A stretch of 64,000 nucleotides of DNA. Origin: Setophaga petechia (Eukaryota; Chordata; Aves; Passeriformes; Parulidae). Shown in pieces: positions 23,058-36,500 of the stretch. Position numbers and translations under genes: made by a program. The stretch is taken from positions 4,960,001 through 5,024,000 of the forward strand of contig JANCRA010000012.1 in assembly GCA_024362935.1 (NCBI GenBank). Direction: 5' to 3'. A model generated the notes under the pieces. The model was not told the origin of the DNA. It saw nothing but the letters and a program-made list of their open reading frames with translations, and did no database searches. Within the stretch, counting starts at the first letter, position 1. Every line of letters starts with the position of its first letter.

Positions 23058-26000
23058 AGACCATTCCATTGTAAACTAAGACTGTAAAACCTGATGCACA
23101 TATTAAATATTTTCACTGTCTCTAGAAGTTTGAAATCTGAAAGAGGAAAATCAGTTTTTAAAAAGACACTAGAACTTAAGGGAGCATATTCTCAATTTCC
23201 TGATCATGAGAAACAGAGTCCAAATCAGTATAAATTTAAAACATAAGCTTAAGATATTCAGCTTCTTTAGAACATCAGTATTAACAGTTGATTTTATGTC
23301 AGTAAATAATTCTGGGTCTTTTGTTCACTGTTTCTTTTTTGTTCCTACAACACAAGAAATATGTGATTTGTTAAACCTAATTTTAATCTGCTAGTATACA
23401 AATTATATACATAAGCACACCAATTGAGGTATATGAATTTTACCCTAATTGGAAACTAAGAGGTTGTGATTTAAAGAGACCTACTTGGGTTATCAATAAA
23501 CAAAAAGATATATTTTAGAAAGTGAAGACCTGGGTGAAAGTCATAGAAATATATTTTGAAAAGTATTTTCTCTGTTTTATAAACTAATTTATTCAGTCTT
23601 TGTGAGTGTGGTTTTCAAAGATATTCTGTGGGGACCTCTACTGTGTTTGTCTGCGTGAAAACTGGTATGTGTGACAATTCCTTTTCATTTTCATTTCAGA
23701 GTTAATTAGGAAGTATTAAGTATGGAGGAGGGCAGGGGGTAAAGAATTTTATGAGACATATGCCAAACAGTTCTACAGCTACTCTAATTAGATTTAATTT
23801 CCAGAGGCATATAGAAAAGAGCCATCAGAGGGAGGTTATTAGAAGAACCATGATAAACAATTTACAGTAATTTGGAAGCCAAAGAAATAAAATGCGTATT
23901 CCAGGGGGATTTATTAAAAAAAAATAACAGAACTCTGTTTTATTATATTTCTAAAATATCATTTTATATTATATCATATTATATCTAAAATGTCATTTTA
24001 TTTCTAAAGAAAAGTTGACCAAATACTTGTTAAGAGTGAATAGAGGTTGCTAATTTATATTTTAGGAGACAAAATCTAGGAGACTAAGAAATGCTTAATG
24101 TCTAGTAGTGGGTGTATTTTCCTAATTCCAAGCTGTCTTGGACAAAATGTCTTGGAAATTGACACCTGGTTGGCACTGCAAATAGTAAGCAGAAAAGGAT
24201 AGCTTAACCCAAACTCTCTACACTGTCTTAAAGACTGCAGAGACTCAGCTAGACTTGACCAGTAGCAGGACTTGGTCCAATGTATCTGATCTGCTTTTCA
24301 GAAGTACTGCTAATTTTGTCTTCTGTTATAGCAACCTTATGAATAGCAGGGGCTTGATGAAGATTGACAGAAGTATTAATTTTTTTCCAAATGCAACCAA
24401 ATGAAAGCAATTTTATTATATGTTTATCAAAAACCAAGGTAATTTTGAGATACCACCTGTCCTGGCAGCAAGGAGAGAGAGAAGAGAACAGGAACAGCTG
24501 CTTTGAGCTATTGCCAGCTATCTCTCCATTTAAATGCTTATATCCAGAGTGCAGTGACTGTGTAGAGCCCTCATGGACTTAGCAGAGCAGCCTGGTTAGG
24601 ACAGATTGCTCCCGTGGTAACTCTTGACTCACCTTAAGACTTTCTCTTAGCAATTCACTTTATGGGCCATAACAGTTGAAAGAATTGAAGCCTTGTAAAA
24701 CTCTGAACATCCTATGGAGCTGGTATGGCAGACACAATTACACCTGGAGCTATAACTGAGACAGTAAGACAAAAGACAAAAGACTTGACTCAAAGCCGTG
24801 GCCAGAGAAAAGCAAGATAAGGCAAGCCAAGGGAAGAGCATATCTATGAAAGCTATATAAAAGATGGAAGACGGTAAGGGTAATTAAATTATCATAATTC
24901 CTCCAGAGGTAAATTTAGATAGCTACACCAATTCCAGCTTTTTTTTTTTTTTTTAGGCTATGCCTGTGTTGTGGTTTCATTCTACAATTAAATTCATAGG
25001 ACAAGACATTCTCTTACCTCATGTCATAGTTGTGACTTCTAAGACATCAAGGTCTGTAAATAATAGCTAAGAAAAAAAGTAATGAAAAAACAATGAAAAT
25101 TATCCTAAATTTTATATTATAAGTTCTGATTCCCCTTTTTATTTTCTCTTGTGATAAAGCATAAAGAACAATTAGTTAAGACTATATGAAAGGGTCAAAG
25201 GCCTTCTATCAGGTATGAGACTCTGGCAGGTACTTGTGAAAAACAGACAGCTAAAAGAGAGGTATAACCCCTCAGTTTTCAAAAAACTCCTTTTATGCCA
25301 TTATTTTTTGAAGATTTTTGAGCTTCTTTATGTTTTCAATTAGTTCCAAAGATTTTTATGTTTTGTATAAAAATATACTAACTAAGCCTCCTGCCTAATC
25401 CTGTACTCATCTGCTTCAGTTCTCTAGAAAAACTAGGTAATAAACCTGTGGAGCTCTTCTTTTAAATACCCTATATGACTTTAGAAACTCAAATCTTACT
25501 GTTTTTTACTTTTCCCTTTCATATGGAGAAGAGTTACAGTTGTTTAATCAGTCCTCACACAACAAACTTTTAACATAATTTGTCATTTTCTTTGCTCTAC
25601 TTTCTTTCTATTTGTATTTTATTCCAGAACTCTTGAAATAGAAGGATGAGAACTGCATGGAGTCTTACAGGCAGTGGAAGAATGAAGAGTTTCCACATAA
25701 TGGAATAATACACAATGAAATTTTCTGGTTTACTCTTTATTTCTCTCTTAATGATTTGTGATGGCCAGTTTAACCATTTGAGAAATGATGCTCACTTAGC
25801 TAATTCAATTCAATTTCAGAAATAAATCTGCCATGATTCCAAGATCTTCAGACCCACCACACTTTTTAGATAACCAGAATTTCCTTTTCTCTCTGAACAA
25901 CAGGTATTGCATTCTATTTGGCATTTTACTGTCCTTTCCCTTTTCTCTGGAGCCTTCACTAAACTCAAAGTTCAAATAAAAATATAAATAAACAACATCT

Positions 26001-28401
26001 ATGTACACAGGACTTGTGCTTTTGTATTCTTCTTAAATTCTTTATTGGTTTTCACTCTTCAGTAGGTCAGCCTAAAGGCACTGTCTCTCGAACAGTGCTC
26101 CTCCTGAGATTTTTTTGTAGTCAATGTCCTACACCTGTAGTGGATTCCCTGCTCTCAACTGTACTCCATTTTCTCTCACTAATGAACATGTTGTCTGTTT
26201 GTTCACCACAGAGCAATCTCTCAGGGCATACTCTGAGCCTTTGCCCTTCCTGAGTTCAAAAAGTCAGAAGATTAATATCAGCTATGCCCTCACTGGTCAA
26301 CAGCAATATGGTCCATTCTGAAATGGAATTTCAGGTGGCAGGTTTACAGTTTATATGCTTCCAGCTTGGGCTTCCCCTGACCTGATGTATCACTTCAGCA
26401 TTATGTGGTAGAGCAAACAGAACTTTCTGCTTCAAGTTGTCTCCTGGACTTCAGTAGAGTCTGCATAATGTAAACCAAGACATTTCTTTCTGGAATTCTG
26501 CAATGAATAAAATACCAGAACAATAAACATGAAACTATTAGTTCTGACTTGCTGAGAGTTGTGAAGATCATTTTGATTCTGCTAAAACTGTTGTCTCTCA
26601 AGCTGCCATTACTTAGAAGTTCCTGCGTGTTGCAGTACAGGTAAAATTTTAGATTCACAGCAGAGTTTAAAAAGTTTCTTGTTTGTGGACAAGCCAATTT
26701 CTCATTTGTCTAAGAGAACCAGGAAAACACTGCTGAGGTCCCCTTTAGTAGATATAACATTGCATGGGAATGAAGAACAGTTTCACTTATGTTTTTATGT
26801 TGGAACACTATTTTCAGCAGCATCTGTCTCCTCAGACAATTATATTGGCAGATTTGGAATACCCTCTAGCTCTGTCATGCAGCTACCCTTGTCCTTGCAA
26901 GACTGTTTTATAGAGATTCAGTTTGTTTCTGAATAATGTCTGCAATTTTTATGCAATTACACTGCTACAGAAATCACTTATGGGATCTCTAAACCCATCT
27001 TTTTATGGAAATATGTAGTACTTATTAACTATTGACATCCTCCCTACCATTATTTATTATAATATATAAGAATTACAACACAAATTATTACTTTGCCAGC
27101 CTGGAAATCTTCCAGCTTTTATATTGATTTAATCCTTTTTCAGTATTCCTGGTTTCTACATAGAGTTATACAGACATTTTTCAGACTGTTGCTCTCAAGT
27201 TTAAGCCATGATAGTTTTATCTATTACCAGTTAACCTATGCAATTAAACCCCCTTGTAATTTGCTTAATATTGTGTCTTACCAGATGACTCTGTGTAACT
27301 GATTACATAATAGTTTGCTTTATATCCAGCATCAACTTATTCTTGGAGATTAACTATTGAAAATTGGTAAAAGCTTTGCAGCCCAGATTAAAACCATAAC
27401 CCTCACTGTTAATAAATATGTAGGACTTAATTTTGCATCCATTAAGCCCAATTATACGTTATTTCCTTGAGTTTGCATAGACCAATACATTTATTAAACA
27501 AAATATAGATTTATGAATTAATATAGTCTTACACAAAGATTTCCTGACAAATCCAGAGCCCTGGAAACCACAGGCCTAAAATAACTTTAAAAACCTATCT
27601 TCTAGTGCTCCAAACTGTGCTTCCAATTTGAAACTTTTTATTCCTTTAGGAAATAAATTTTGAAATAATAAGAATATTTTCTGAGAAATACTGAAACATA
27701 TTTTTTTATAAATATTCCTCTATGAGAGTAGAAGGAACCCCTTTTCAACTTCAAATAATTTAGCATCTCATCAAAATTCTTACTGATGTTGTGGAGAATT
27801 AGGTACTTTATTACTTTAGAAATCATAGAAAAAACTCTTGCCAATTATATGCCTAAAAATTTACAAATTACAAAAGATTCTAAAGAGTTTTGAATCCAAA
27901 TACTGTGTTAGGAAAAAAAATTAGTAAAAAAATATTGACATATTAAGAAATTATTTTAAACATCAAAAGTGCTGATGAAATTGCGTCTTATTGAAACACT
28001 GGCTATTTATGTTCATATATTAAAACACTAATTTAAATAAAGACTATCCACTTTTCCTGTATTATTTCCTTTTATATTAAGGCTCTTAGAAACAATAGCT
28101 ATGCATCATGTATAAAAAATATAAATAATTGTAAAAAATATAAATAATTATGGGAATGATGATAACAACTTTATAAGACCTCCAGTGTAACTTTGTAATG
28201 TTAAAATTGTATATTTATGTTATTTGACTGATTAGTTTGAATGGTTTATGGAGCAAAAAATAAGCATATTTTAGCATAAAAATGTATAAAATGCTTAGAA
28301 TATTTTTTTTGACAGATTATTGAAATGCTCATATAAAATCAAATTAAGATTATGCTATCAAATAATACATAAAGCCTAAAACACATATCAGATAGAATAC
28401 A
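23058..28401. other. AT-rich unique sequence, no gene recognised
   Basis: Contains a local direct duplication near 23937-24005 (ATTTCTAAAATATCATTTTAT-like words), a 16-T tract near 24939-24954, and duplicated ATATAAATAATT words near 28120-28150. No coding sequence was recognised. Open frames are short and unrelated to each other. Confidence 0.55.
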
Positions 28402-28535
28402 TCACAGAATTATGGAATCATTTGGGTTGGAAGGGACTTTTAAGATTATCTGGTTCCAACTCCACTGCCATGGGCAGGGACACTTTCCTCTATACCAGGC
28501 TGCTCAGAGCCTCATCCCACCTGACCTTGAACACA
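28402..28535 (-). mobile_element. CR1 LINE 3' end
   Basis: On the plus strand this reads ATCACAGAATTATGGAATC, GGGTTGGAAGGGAC, CTGCCATGGGCAGGGACACT, then CAGGCTGCTCAGAGCC and ACCTGACCTTGAACAC. That is the classic reverse complement of the CR1 3' end. The element is therefore on the minus strand, truncated to about 134 bp, with low divergence for its length. It contains only untranslated tail sequence. Confidence 0.93.
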
Positions 28536-29140
28536 TGAATACATCTTGAAAACTTAAATACACCCTGAGTAATGTTTACAAGCATTTAGATTGTAAGGCA
28601 TTCTCTGGGGATATGCACATGTTAAATGTCACTATTTCCACAAGGCATTTGATACAAGATATTTGCTACCTACTAAGGGCTTGAATTAATGATAATAAAT
28701 GCCAATATCTTTAAAGTTGTCATGATACACAATTGATTTTCACAATAAAACATGTTTATTTTTATTATTTTTACTTTTAGAGCAACCAATCACTTTTTAA
28801 TAAGTGATCAAAACTATTGGAGAAAAACATTCTAATTTTCATAATCAAATTGTCACCAATGGCCTGCAGACTGTATTTTACAACATTAAAATTTAGGTGT
28901 CCCAAACTCAGCTTCTCAGAACAAAATTTAAAAGCCTTCTTTTACAATGGATCAGTGGTTTTAGATCAATTCATTTTTCAGTAAATCAATTACTGCATTG
29001 ATTTGTGCCTGCAATACATAACCTTAAAGTATTTAAAAATTAACCAGTTAATGTCAATGCATTATTAAGGGTCAAATGCTGACTTCGTTCTCACTTGAAC
29101 TGTTGCTATCACTTTATCCTATTGCAGCTTCTTTGTTTCA

Positions 29141-29380
29141 CCAGTCCCACTCCATCCTAGAAGAGTGATTGCACCTGTGTTGCCGTGGCATCAGAGTCCC
29201 CAGGAAGGTGCACTCCAGAGCTGTGAGCTGGACCTTTGCCTCACCCACATGCTTGTCATCCTCTCTCACAGTGAAGCCTAGACTGAGCAAAACAGCACTT
29301 TTCACCTCATGGGCTTCAGGTGTTAAAGCACTGAAAACAAATATTTTACATAATGGTAGCTGCCGTATCTCCTGGGCTAT
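29141..29380 (-). other. Unidentified 80-codon open frame, exon-like
   Basis: On the minus strand a frame is open for 80 codons between stops at 29381-29383 and 29138-29140, in a segment clearly richer in GC than the flanking DNA. The translation looks protein-like, for example LLSLGFTVREDDKHVGEAK in the middle. Inside it, a plausible acceptor (TTTGTTTTCAG, exon from 29330) and a donor (ACAG|GTGCAA, exon to 29175) would give a 156-bp phase-symmetric exon. I do not recognise the family. It could be a real exon of a minus-strand gene, a pseudogene fragment, or a chance open frame. The overlapping 79-codon plus-strand frame (29169-29408) shows how weak openness alone is as evidence. Confidence 0.25.
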
Positions 29381-31562
29381 TCAGACACTACAACAAAATC
29401 CAGGATGACTCAGCTGGAGTGTTAAACAGGTGGATAAGAATTTCACACATGCTTGCTGTTTGTTATTTGGATAGGTTGTCTTTCACATAGTTCAGATTAT
29501 TCTGTAAACACTGCAAAAACAAATGTCTAATTTTCAAAACATTTAGCAGAAAGAAATTAACATCTGCTTTGTTGGTTAGAGATAAGATTTTTATTGTATT
29601 AAATTGTATTCCTCCTCTTCCTTCCCCAAAAGCCATGTCTTCAAACTTACAATGTGCTTGACCCAGTTTATCAAACTCCTCCTAGATACAGAATTTCTCT
29701 GCCACAAATGAAAACAGTTTTTAGTAGTGAGAGATCAGGGCATTATTATTTTTGAGGTTATGCTTAGGTTGTGAAGACCAAAAGGCTAACAGCTTGTAAC
29801 ACTGTTTGAAAACATTGCTTACAGATGGCAGCTCTTGCAAATTGTCATTCTATCAGTATGTAATACTTTAAAAGTTCTCAACATTTAAATTTTTTAAAAT
29901 ACATTTTCTGTGATTAATCAAACTGATCAAATAAAAGTAGTTAAAAAAAATGTAGTTAAAAAGAAAATTGGACTACACATCAAAAAGTGAAAACCAAACA
30001 AAATTAGTTCATAGACATATATCTGTGTAAGTAAAGCAAAAAAAAAAAAAAAATCTTCATATAGTATGAGGGAGGGAAGAGAAAGAAAAAAACCTGCGAA
30101 ATTATCTTTCAAATGTTCTATAATTTTATGAAGATATATGGGTACCAGAAAGCAACCAATAGCCCACCAATTTTTCTTTCAAGTGACTAGGAACATATCC
30201 TTTCCAATTCTTCTTTGCTTGTTAATGTGAAGAAAAACAGTTCTGCTACACACTTTAACTGTGAAAAATGTCTTTTTTGTTGTTGTTGGTAGAGCACTTT
30301 TTATGTGAGAAAAAAAATAATATGTTTTTCTGTTTCTAGTTCATCATTTGTATTTCTGACTTCAGATTTGATTTGCTAAGGAAGATTTGTGGATGTTGGA
30401 TATGATTTTTCTATAGTTTGCTCATACATTTGATAAAAGAAAAGAAGAATTACATAGATGCTTACCAGAATATAAATGAAGCAGAAGAAAGAGTATATAG
30501 AATTTAAATGTGGGGATAAGAAACCAGCCTTTGTGTGCTCATAGTCCCGGTAATCGCATTAGTGCAGCTTGAATTTAGAAAGTGCTTTATGTAAAAATGT
30601 ATAAAGGAGCACCTTTGTAATGCACTCACTAAGAATAAACAAAGTGAAGGACTGTAGAGAATTGCCTTGGCATGCATTAGGTCAGTCTCTTCTCCCAAAC
30701 AGGGATTTAATATCTCTTTTCCACCCAGAAGCAATAAATACAATTCAGTGTTCTATCAGACATCCTTTCACTTACGTAAGTGTTTTTCTTTGATTTTGTA
30801 GACTGTCACAGTTAGTACCTCTGGACTGGGAAATCGATATTGGGTAGCTCTCCCTTCTTTTTTTCATCATTTATAATATATATGTACTTCCCCAAAGTAA
30901 ATGTCCAAAGCATTTAAATAAAATGTTTTTGAAATTGAAAGTCTAAAGAAAAATACCCAACCCCAAACCCCAAGACAAAACCAAAAAAAACCCAAAACAA
31001 CAAAACTGAAAACTAACCAACTGAAATGGTTCTTAAATTTTATTATTCTCATTTCTATTTCCACAGCTGAGGCACTAAGGTCACAGGCCACAAAAGTATT
31101 TGACTACCTTTGACAATATTTCTCTCTACAAAAACAGACCCAGAAATGAAAACACATGTTATTAGTCTGAAACTCTCACTCAAATATTGTTCCATATGAT
31201 ATTGTTCCAAAATCCAAAAATAAGATTTTTATTTTTTACTGCAGCAGATAAAACTTATTGATGATGACTGTTTTCCCTAAAAGTGAGAAAGCGAAATCTT
31301 TACACTGAACATATGTCAGTTTGTCCTTTTTCCAACTCACTTTCTTCTGATTTCCTGCAGTTACAACCCCTGTAACACGTGGCCTGGACAGGTCTGCAGG
31401 TCACCCAAAGCGCACGAATATGAGCTCCCTGTGTATAGTAATTCCTCATTGCAGAGAATGTAGTGTAGTCTAGGCTTACAGGCTTACTTTCTGTAACCTT
31501 ATAGCTACTTTTAACTGTAGATATATGTTTAAATCCATGCTTTTTCCCCTAATTTACTGCTC

Positions 31563-31628
31563 AGAATCACAGAAGAATGTTAGCTGGAAAGAATCCCTGA
31601 AGATAAAGTAGATTCTTCCTAGGCACTG
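31563..31628 (-). mobile_element. Possible degraded CR1 tail
   Basis: GAATCACAGAAGAATGTTAG followed by CTGGAAAGAATCCCTGAAGA resembles the reverse complement of a CR1 3' end (GAATCACAGAAT...GGTTGGAAGGGACC) with many changes. This is a weak match over about 65 bp. Confidence 0.35.
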
Positions 31629-32299
31629 CCTTACATTTGAGCAGAGACTCATCACAGTTTATAAACTCTTTGGTTTAGAGCAGGAACTACTTGGAAAAGG
31701 ACAGTGGAAATAAGAATTTATATGGCATAGGCAGATGAGAGATGCTGGTACTGCCATGCACTTCCTTAGCCAGGCATCACCTGTGGACTTCAGAGTATAT
31801 CTATTCACCAGCAATTTTGGCAGTATCAGAGCCTGTCTGAAAAAAAAAAAAACCAAAAAAACCAAATACAAACAAACCAAAACTCTCCTGATCTAGTGGT
31901 TCAGGTCTACTTCAGGTATCACTAAAGGAGTGGGGTAGAGTACAAAGGACAGGAGCCAACTTTACCATCAGAGCCACAGATGTCAATTGCCTGTCTCACA
32001 TGTGAGTGTGTGTTGTAAGTTCTCACCCAGAGTAAAACACATGATATCTGTGATTTAAACTGACCTACTTCCCTTTGCACTGGAACACACTGCTGGAGAA
32101 ATATGACACATTTTATTAGATTCATTTGGGAAGAAATTAAAAGTCAAAGCCAGTGTCTGTGCTTTGCTCTTTAGGTACAAGAGTGACAAACTAAAGGCCA
32201 GAGCTCAAGTGGTCTCCTATAATCAAATATAAGTGACTTGGAATATTGGATTCTTTGCTCTTCTGAAATGGTTGTTCCAAATTTAATTAGAATCCAAGA

Positions 32300-32896
32300 C
32301 ACTGGGTTGCATGAGGAGGAATGCTGCCAGAGATCAAGGAGGTGATCTTTCTACTCTGCTCAGTTCTGGTAAGACCAAATGTGGGGAACACTGTGTCCAG
32401 TTCTAGGCTTCGCATTATAAAAGACACAGATGGAACTACTGGAGAGAACCCAAAGAAGGGCCACCAAGATTATGAAAGGGCTAGAACATCTCTCCTATGA
32501 AAAAAGGCTGAGAAAGCTGGGATTGCTTAGGCTGCAGAAGAGAAGATTCAGGGTATATTACATCAATGTATCAATTATATCTCAAAGGGAGAATGTAAAA
32601 AAAGATGGAGACATGCTCTTTTCAGTGGTGCCCAGTAACATGACCAGAGGCAATGATCATAAACCAAAACACAGAAGGAACAATCTGAGCATAAGGAACC
32701 ACTTCTTTTGTTGTGAGAGTTACCGAGAACTGGTACGGGTCACCCCAGGATGCCTGTGAATCTCCCTCAGAGATATTCAGAAATTCTCTGGCCATAGGCA
32801 GGAGTAACTAACTGTAGGTGCCCATGCTTGAGTGGTGGGGCTGGACATGATCTGAGGTCCTTGCCAACCTCAATCATCCTGTAATTCTGTGATATA
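32300..32896 (+). mobile_element. CR1 LINE, 3' ~600 bp
   Basis: A plus-strand CR1 copy. It runs from the end of the reverse-transcriptase ORF (TGTGTCCAGTTCTAGGC, GAGAACCCAAAGAAGGGCCA) through the 3' end (GGTGGGGCTGGACATGATCT, TTGCCAACCTCAATCATCC) to a terminal ATTCTGTGATAT. The copy is 5'-truncated, as most CR1 copies are, and carries frameshifts and stops. It lies about 300 bp upstream of a second CR1 of different subtype in the same orientation. Confidence 0.9.
32430..32759 (+). pseudogene. CR1 ORF2 C-terminal fragment (decayed)
   Basis: This open stretch of 109 codons is the one long frame here with a recognisable origin. Its start (MELLERTQRRATKIMKGLEH, followed by LSYEKRLRKLGL) matches the conserved C-terminal end of CR1 ORF2. 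Residues near 60-90 (LFSVVPSNMTRGNDHKPKH) continue the match. The endonuclease and the catalytic reverse-transcriptase motifs lie upstream of this point in an intact ORF2 and are absent, so no activity is possible. The segment after residue 40 departs from the usual pattern, suggesting a small frameshift or substitutions. The ATG is simply an internal methionine. It is a transposon remnant, not a host gene. Confidence 0.88.
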
Positions 32897-33191
32897 AGAA
32901 TAAAATCTGTGTCTTTGCTGTATTTGAAAAAACCCAGATAATCTTCAAAACTCAGTGTTAACTTACCATATTAACTGCAGGCTCATTCACTCTCTGTACT
33001 CCTTCCCATCAAAATTCTCATGTCTGCATGCAATATGCATTTTGATAGTCTAGGTGTAACTGCTATATCATTGAAATTTTGACAGCTCGAAATTTTGCTT
33101 CATGACTCTTCATCTTTTACATCACAAAGGGTGAAAAACCCTTTTTTGCATTTGACAAACCAGTGTCACCATATATAGCACCTCTGCTATA

Positions 33192-33556
33192 AAGAGGCTC
33201 AGGGAGTTGTGCACGTTTAGTGCAGAGAAGAGAAGGTTCTGGGGAGACCTTTAAGAGACCTTCCAGTACCTAAAGGGGACTTAAAGTAAGGGAAGGAGGG
33301 ACTTTTTGTTTGGGCATATGGTTGTAGGACTTTAGAACAAAGTCAGATTTAGATAAAATAATCAGAATAAATTCTTTACTGTTAGGATAATGAGACTTGG
33401 AACAGGCTGCCCAGATAGGCTGTGGATGGTCTCGCCTTGGCCATAGGAGGGATGGGGCTTTGAGTAACCCAATGTCGTGGAAGGTGCCTCTGCTCATGCC
33501 AAGTGGTTGGAACTAGAGGATCTTTAAAGGTCCCTTCCAACTAAAATCATTCTATT
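33192..33556 (+). mobile_element. CR1 LINE, 3' ~365 bp
   Basis: Plus-strand CR1. It shows GAGGCTCAGGGAGTTGTGC, GAGAAGAGAAGGTTCTGGGG, TTGGAACAGGCTGCCCAGA, GATGGGGCTTTGAGTAACCC, then GGTTGGAACTAGAGGATCTT and CCCTTCCAACTAAAATCATT, ending at TCTATTAC. The final portion is the same subtype as the minus-strand tail at 28.4 kb and differs from the CR1 just upstream. No intact coding frame remains. Confidence 0.92.
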
Positions 33557-36500
33557 ACACTAGAAGATATTGAGAAGAAAAGGATTCTACAAATAAAGAA
33601 ATACTGATAATGAACTTGACAAGACTGAGTTTTATAAGATTACAACAGTACTTATAGGAAGGTGAGGTTCATTGTAACAATGCTCTTCCCAACCAAATCA
33701 AAACTGATGAAACAGTGGAGTCTCAAAAGACAGTTCAGTTTGGATTTTTAGGCATGAGAAAAATCAGTTTAACCTAACTGATAACTTAGGAAAAACAAAA
33801 GAATTTATATGAAATGAGAGGCATCCACTGCCAAAATGTATCAAAATCAGCTCTTGTCACGAGTACCTCATTGGTACACACTGTGTTGTTAATAACATAT
33901 CAGCTGTGCACTAAGAATGACCTACCCAAAGAAACAAAAAAAAATTTTTTTGAAACCCAAATAAATATGTGATCTGCCCCTTAGCTGTTAGCAATTTATT
34001 TTTAAAAGTATTTTTGACAGGAATATATTCAAGGTTTTCAAAATGTAAGGAGAACAAAAGTAACCGTCATATTCATATTATATCAGATTCCTATTACTCT
34101 TTTTAGAGTAACAATTATTTGAATTCCCTGTAGACTGACATACAAAGACCTCCTTTGCAAGATGTTTAAAGTTTCAGTTGTGAACAGCTGTTCCACTATT
34201 TCTCAAAAAATTTTCAAACCCAGCCACTGGGCTGATCTATCATTCTGGTTTTCGTTGACTTGTTGGCTAGTTTGTTCAGTTTTGCCCCTTAATATATTTT
34301 GCCTTCTACGTTTCACCTTTACAATAAAGAGGATATAGTTAACCAACTATGTCAGGCTTTTAAACACCTTTTAAAATAACTTAAAAAAAATACATTTAAC
34401 ACCTAATATTTTTGTCAGCCTTCACTTTTCTATTATGGATAAAGAAAATAAACAATTCCTCTCTAATTTTTATACCTAAGTTAAGACAGGGTTTTGGAGC
34501 TTCATTTTGCTTTCCCTCAAATGTAAGGATTAAGATCCTAAACTATTTTGCATGATTTAAACCTTCCTAAATTTTTTAAATTTTATTAAAAGAATGAGAT
34601 ACATCAATATTTTTGCAATTGAAGTTGTTAGCTTTTTAATGTTTTATGTGAAATAGAATATTCTTTTGGCTGGAACTTAGAGAAAATTCAACATAAATTT
34701 CTTTGTATTTCAAACACAATGGAATCATTATGTTCTCAGCATAAAAATATGGATTGCAGTGCAATAAATGTGGCAACTGGGAAACTGGCATAAAACAGTT
34801 ATGAGCAAAATGTTCCAAATTCCCTACCTTTTTCCACCGCAGTCTATACTAATGGAGGAGTAACCCAATTTTCTAAAGTGATACTTATAAAAAGAACAGT
34901 TGTGGTGAGAAAGACCTCTAAATTTATACACCAGTTTGAACAACAGTTGTTTTAATCAACCTCATTAAGAAAATCCTGTGAAAGTAGGAAAAAAAACCCC
35001 ACTAATGGACTAATGGAAAAATATAAGTTGACTGCATTTAAGTTGCTGATGTTTAAGTTTATATTGTCATTAGTACCAAAATAGCCCAGATGATGAGCTA
35101 GAGATGCACTGCATTAAAAAATAATGAAAAATAAAAATATTTTTAAACTGCCTACTAATCATATATATATACTCACTCCTGTTAATGCAAAACTAATGAT
35201 AATTTCAAAACACAATTAATTATTATGCTGATTTCTTTTACTGTGCTGAAACAAAATATTAATGTACACAGTGCATCATCAAAATGGTAACAAACATTAA
35301 TCAGAGAGAATGAATTCCCTACAGTATCTTAGAATGGCTTGATTTTTTTTAACTGCTTCTTTAGTGGTGAGATTATTCTCTATATGACTTTCTAGAACAA
35401 TTAAAAAAATAATTATCAGGTGTGCCATGCATATTACACATGACTCAAAGTAATTGAATGATACTTTTGTCATTTTCATTTTGTGTTAACCATACATATT
35501 GCACCTGTGATCATTGCATGGAAAATGTGATAGGTTTTGTTTTCCCAATGATGTTTTGTAAACTGTAAAAGTAAGACATGACATTGGTTATATGTAACAT
35601 CTTTGAAATGCCTTTGCTGTGAAGCTATTTCAGCTTAATTTAGTTTTTAAATCCAGGATGAAAGTGCAGTTTCTTGATATAGCTATATCTGTTCCTTGAA
35701 CTGGTGCCAGAGATGTTACATTCAGGTGTATTTCTTTAGTTTGTCCAGTTTTATTAAGTTATGATGCTTTGCCCAGGAGACACAGTAAAAAAAAACATGC
35801 TATACAACAGTGTCTGGGTCAAAAAAGCTAGAGAAAAAGCTCACAATATATTCTACAGTTTCTTTGAACACTCAGTCCTAGAAATACACATAAAAACTAC
35901 ATGAGCAGCAGACCAAACATTACATACAGTCTGAAAATAAAAAAAGTCTTTCTGCTCTTATTCCTTTCCTAATTAGTTTTAGTCCCAAAGCAACCAATTA
36001 ATTATATCCTTTGAAAATGAACTTTTCCCCTCCTAAATTCTTTCAAGCCCATTCTTTCCTGTCTTCAGGCTCTGGATTTTCCATTTCAAATTTTAAATCA
36101 CTTGTAAACACTACAAATAGGAAAATTCCTTATATTTTTAACACGAATTAATGCTTTATTCCTTATATTTTTAAAACAAACAGAAAAACAGTCTTTTGAG
36201 TTTTCCTTCCAAAAATGCTTATTCTATCTAGCAAAATAAATGTAGATATCTGCCTCATAAAAAAGCAAATTACAGGGAAGTTTGAAGCTGAAAGCAAAAA
36301 ATAAGAAAGGCTTTTTTCCAAAACCACATACTTATGTTGTTTTAAAAGCCCTCTTAAAAAAAGAAAAAGTTAAAATATTTTGAATTCTTTTCATTCTAAT
36401 TCATTAGTAACTCTTGAAACATTTAGATAATTAACTTTTGTAACACTGAGGGAAATTTCTGATAGTTTTACTTGAAAATTTCAAAGGCAAAAAAGTTGAG

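Larger units (their letters stand above)
28536..32299. other. Mostly unique sequence with simple tracts
   Basis: Contains the exon-like minus-strand frame at 29141-29380 and a weak CR1 remnant at 31563-31628, both listed separately. Simple tracts are poly(A) near 30039-30053 and A/C-rich stretches at about 30951-31016 and 31836-31882. The 31.3-32.1 kb part is a little GC-richer. I see no recognisable gene. Confidence 0.5.

Noticed and set aside
32430..32759. Possible host gene with a 109-codon frame
   Set aside because: The protein matches the C-terminal end of CR1 ORF2, and the DNA continues into a CR1 3' end.
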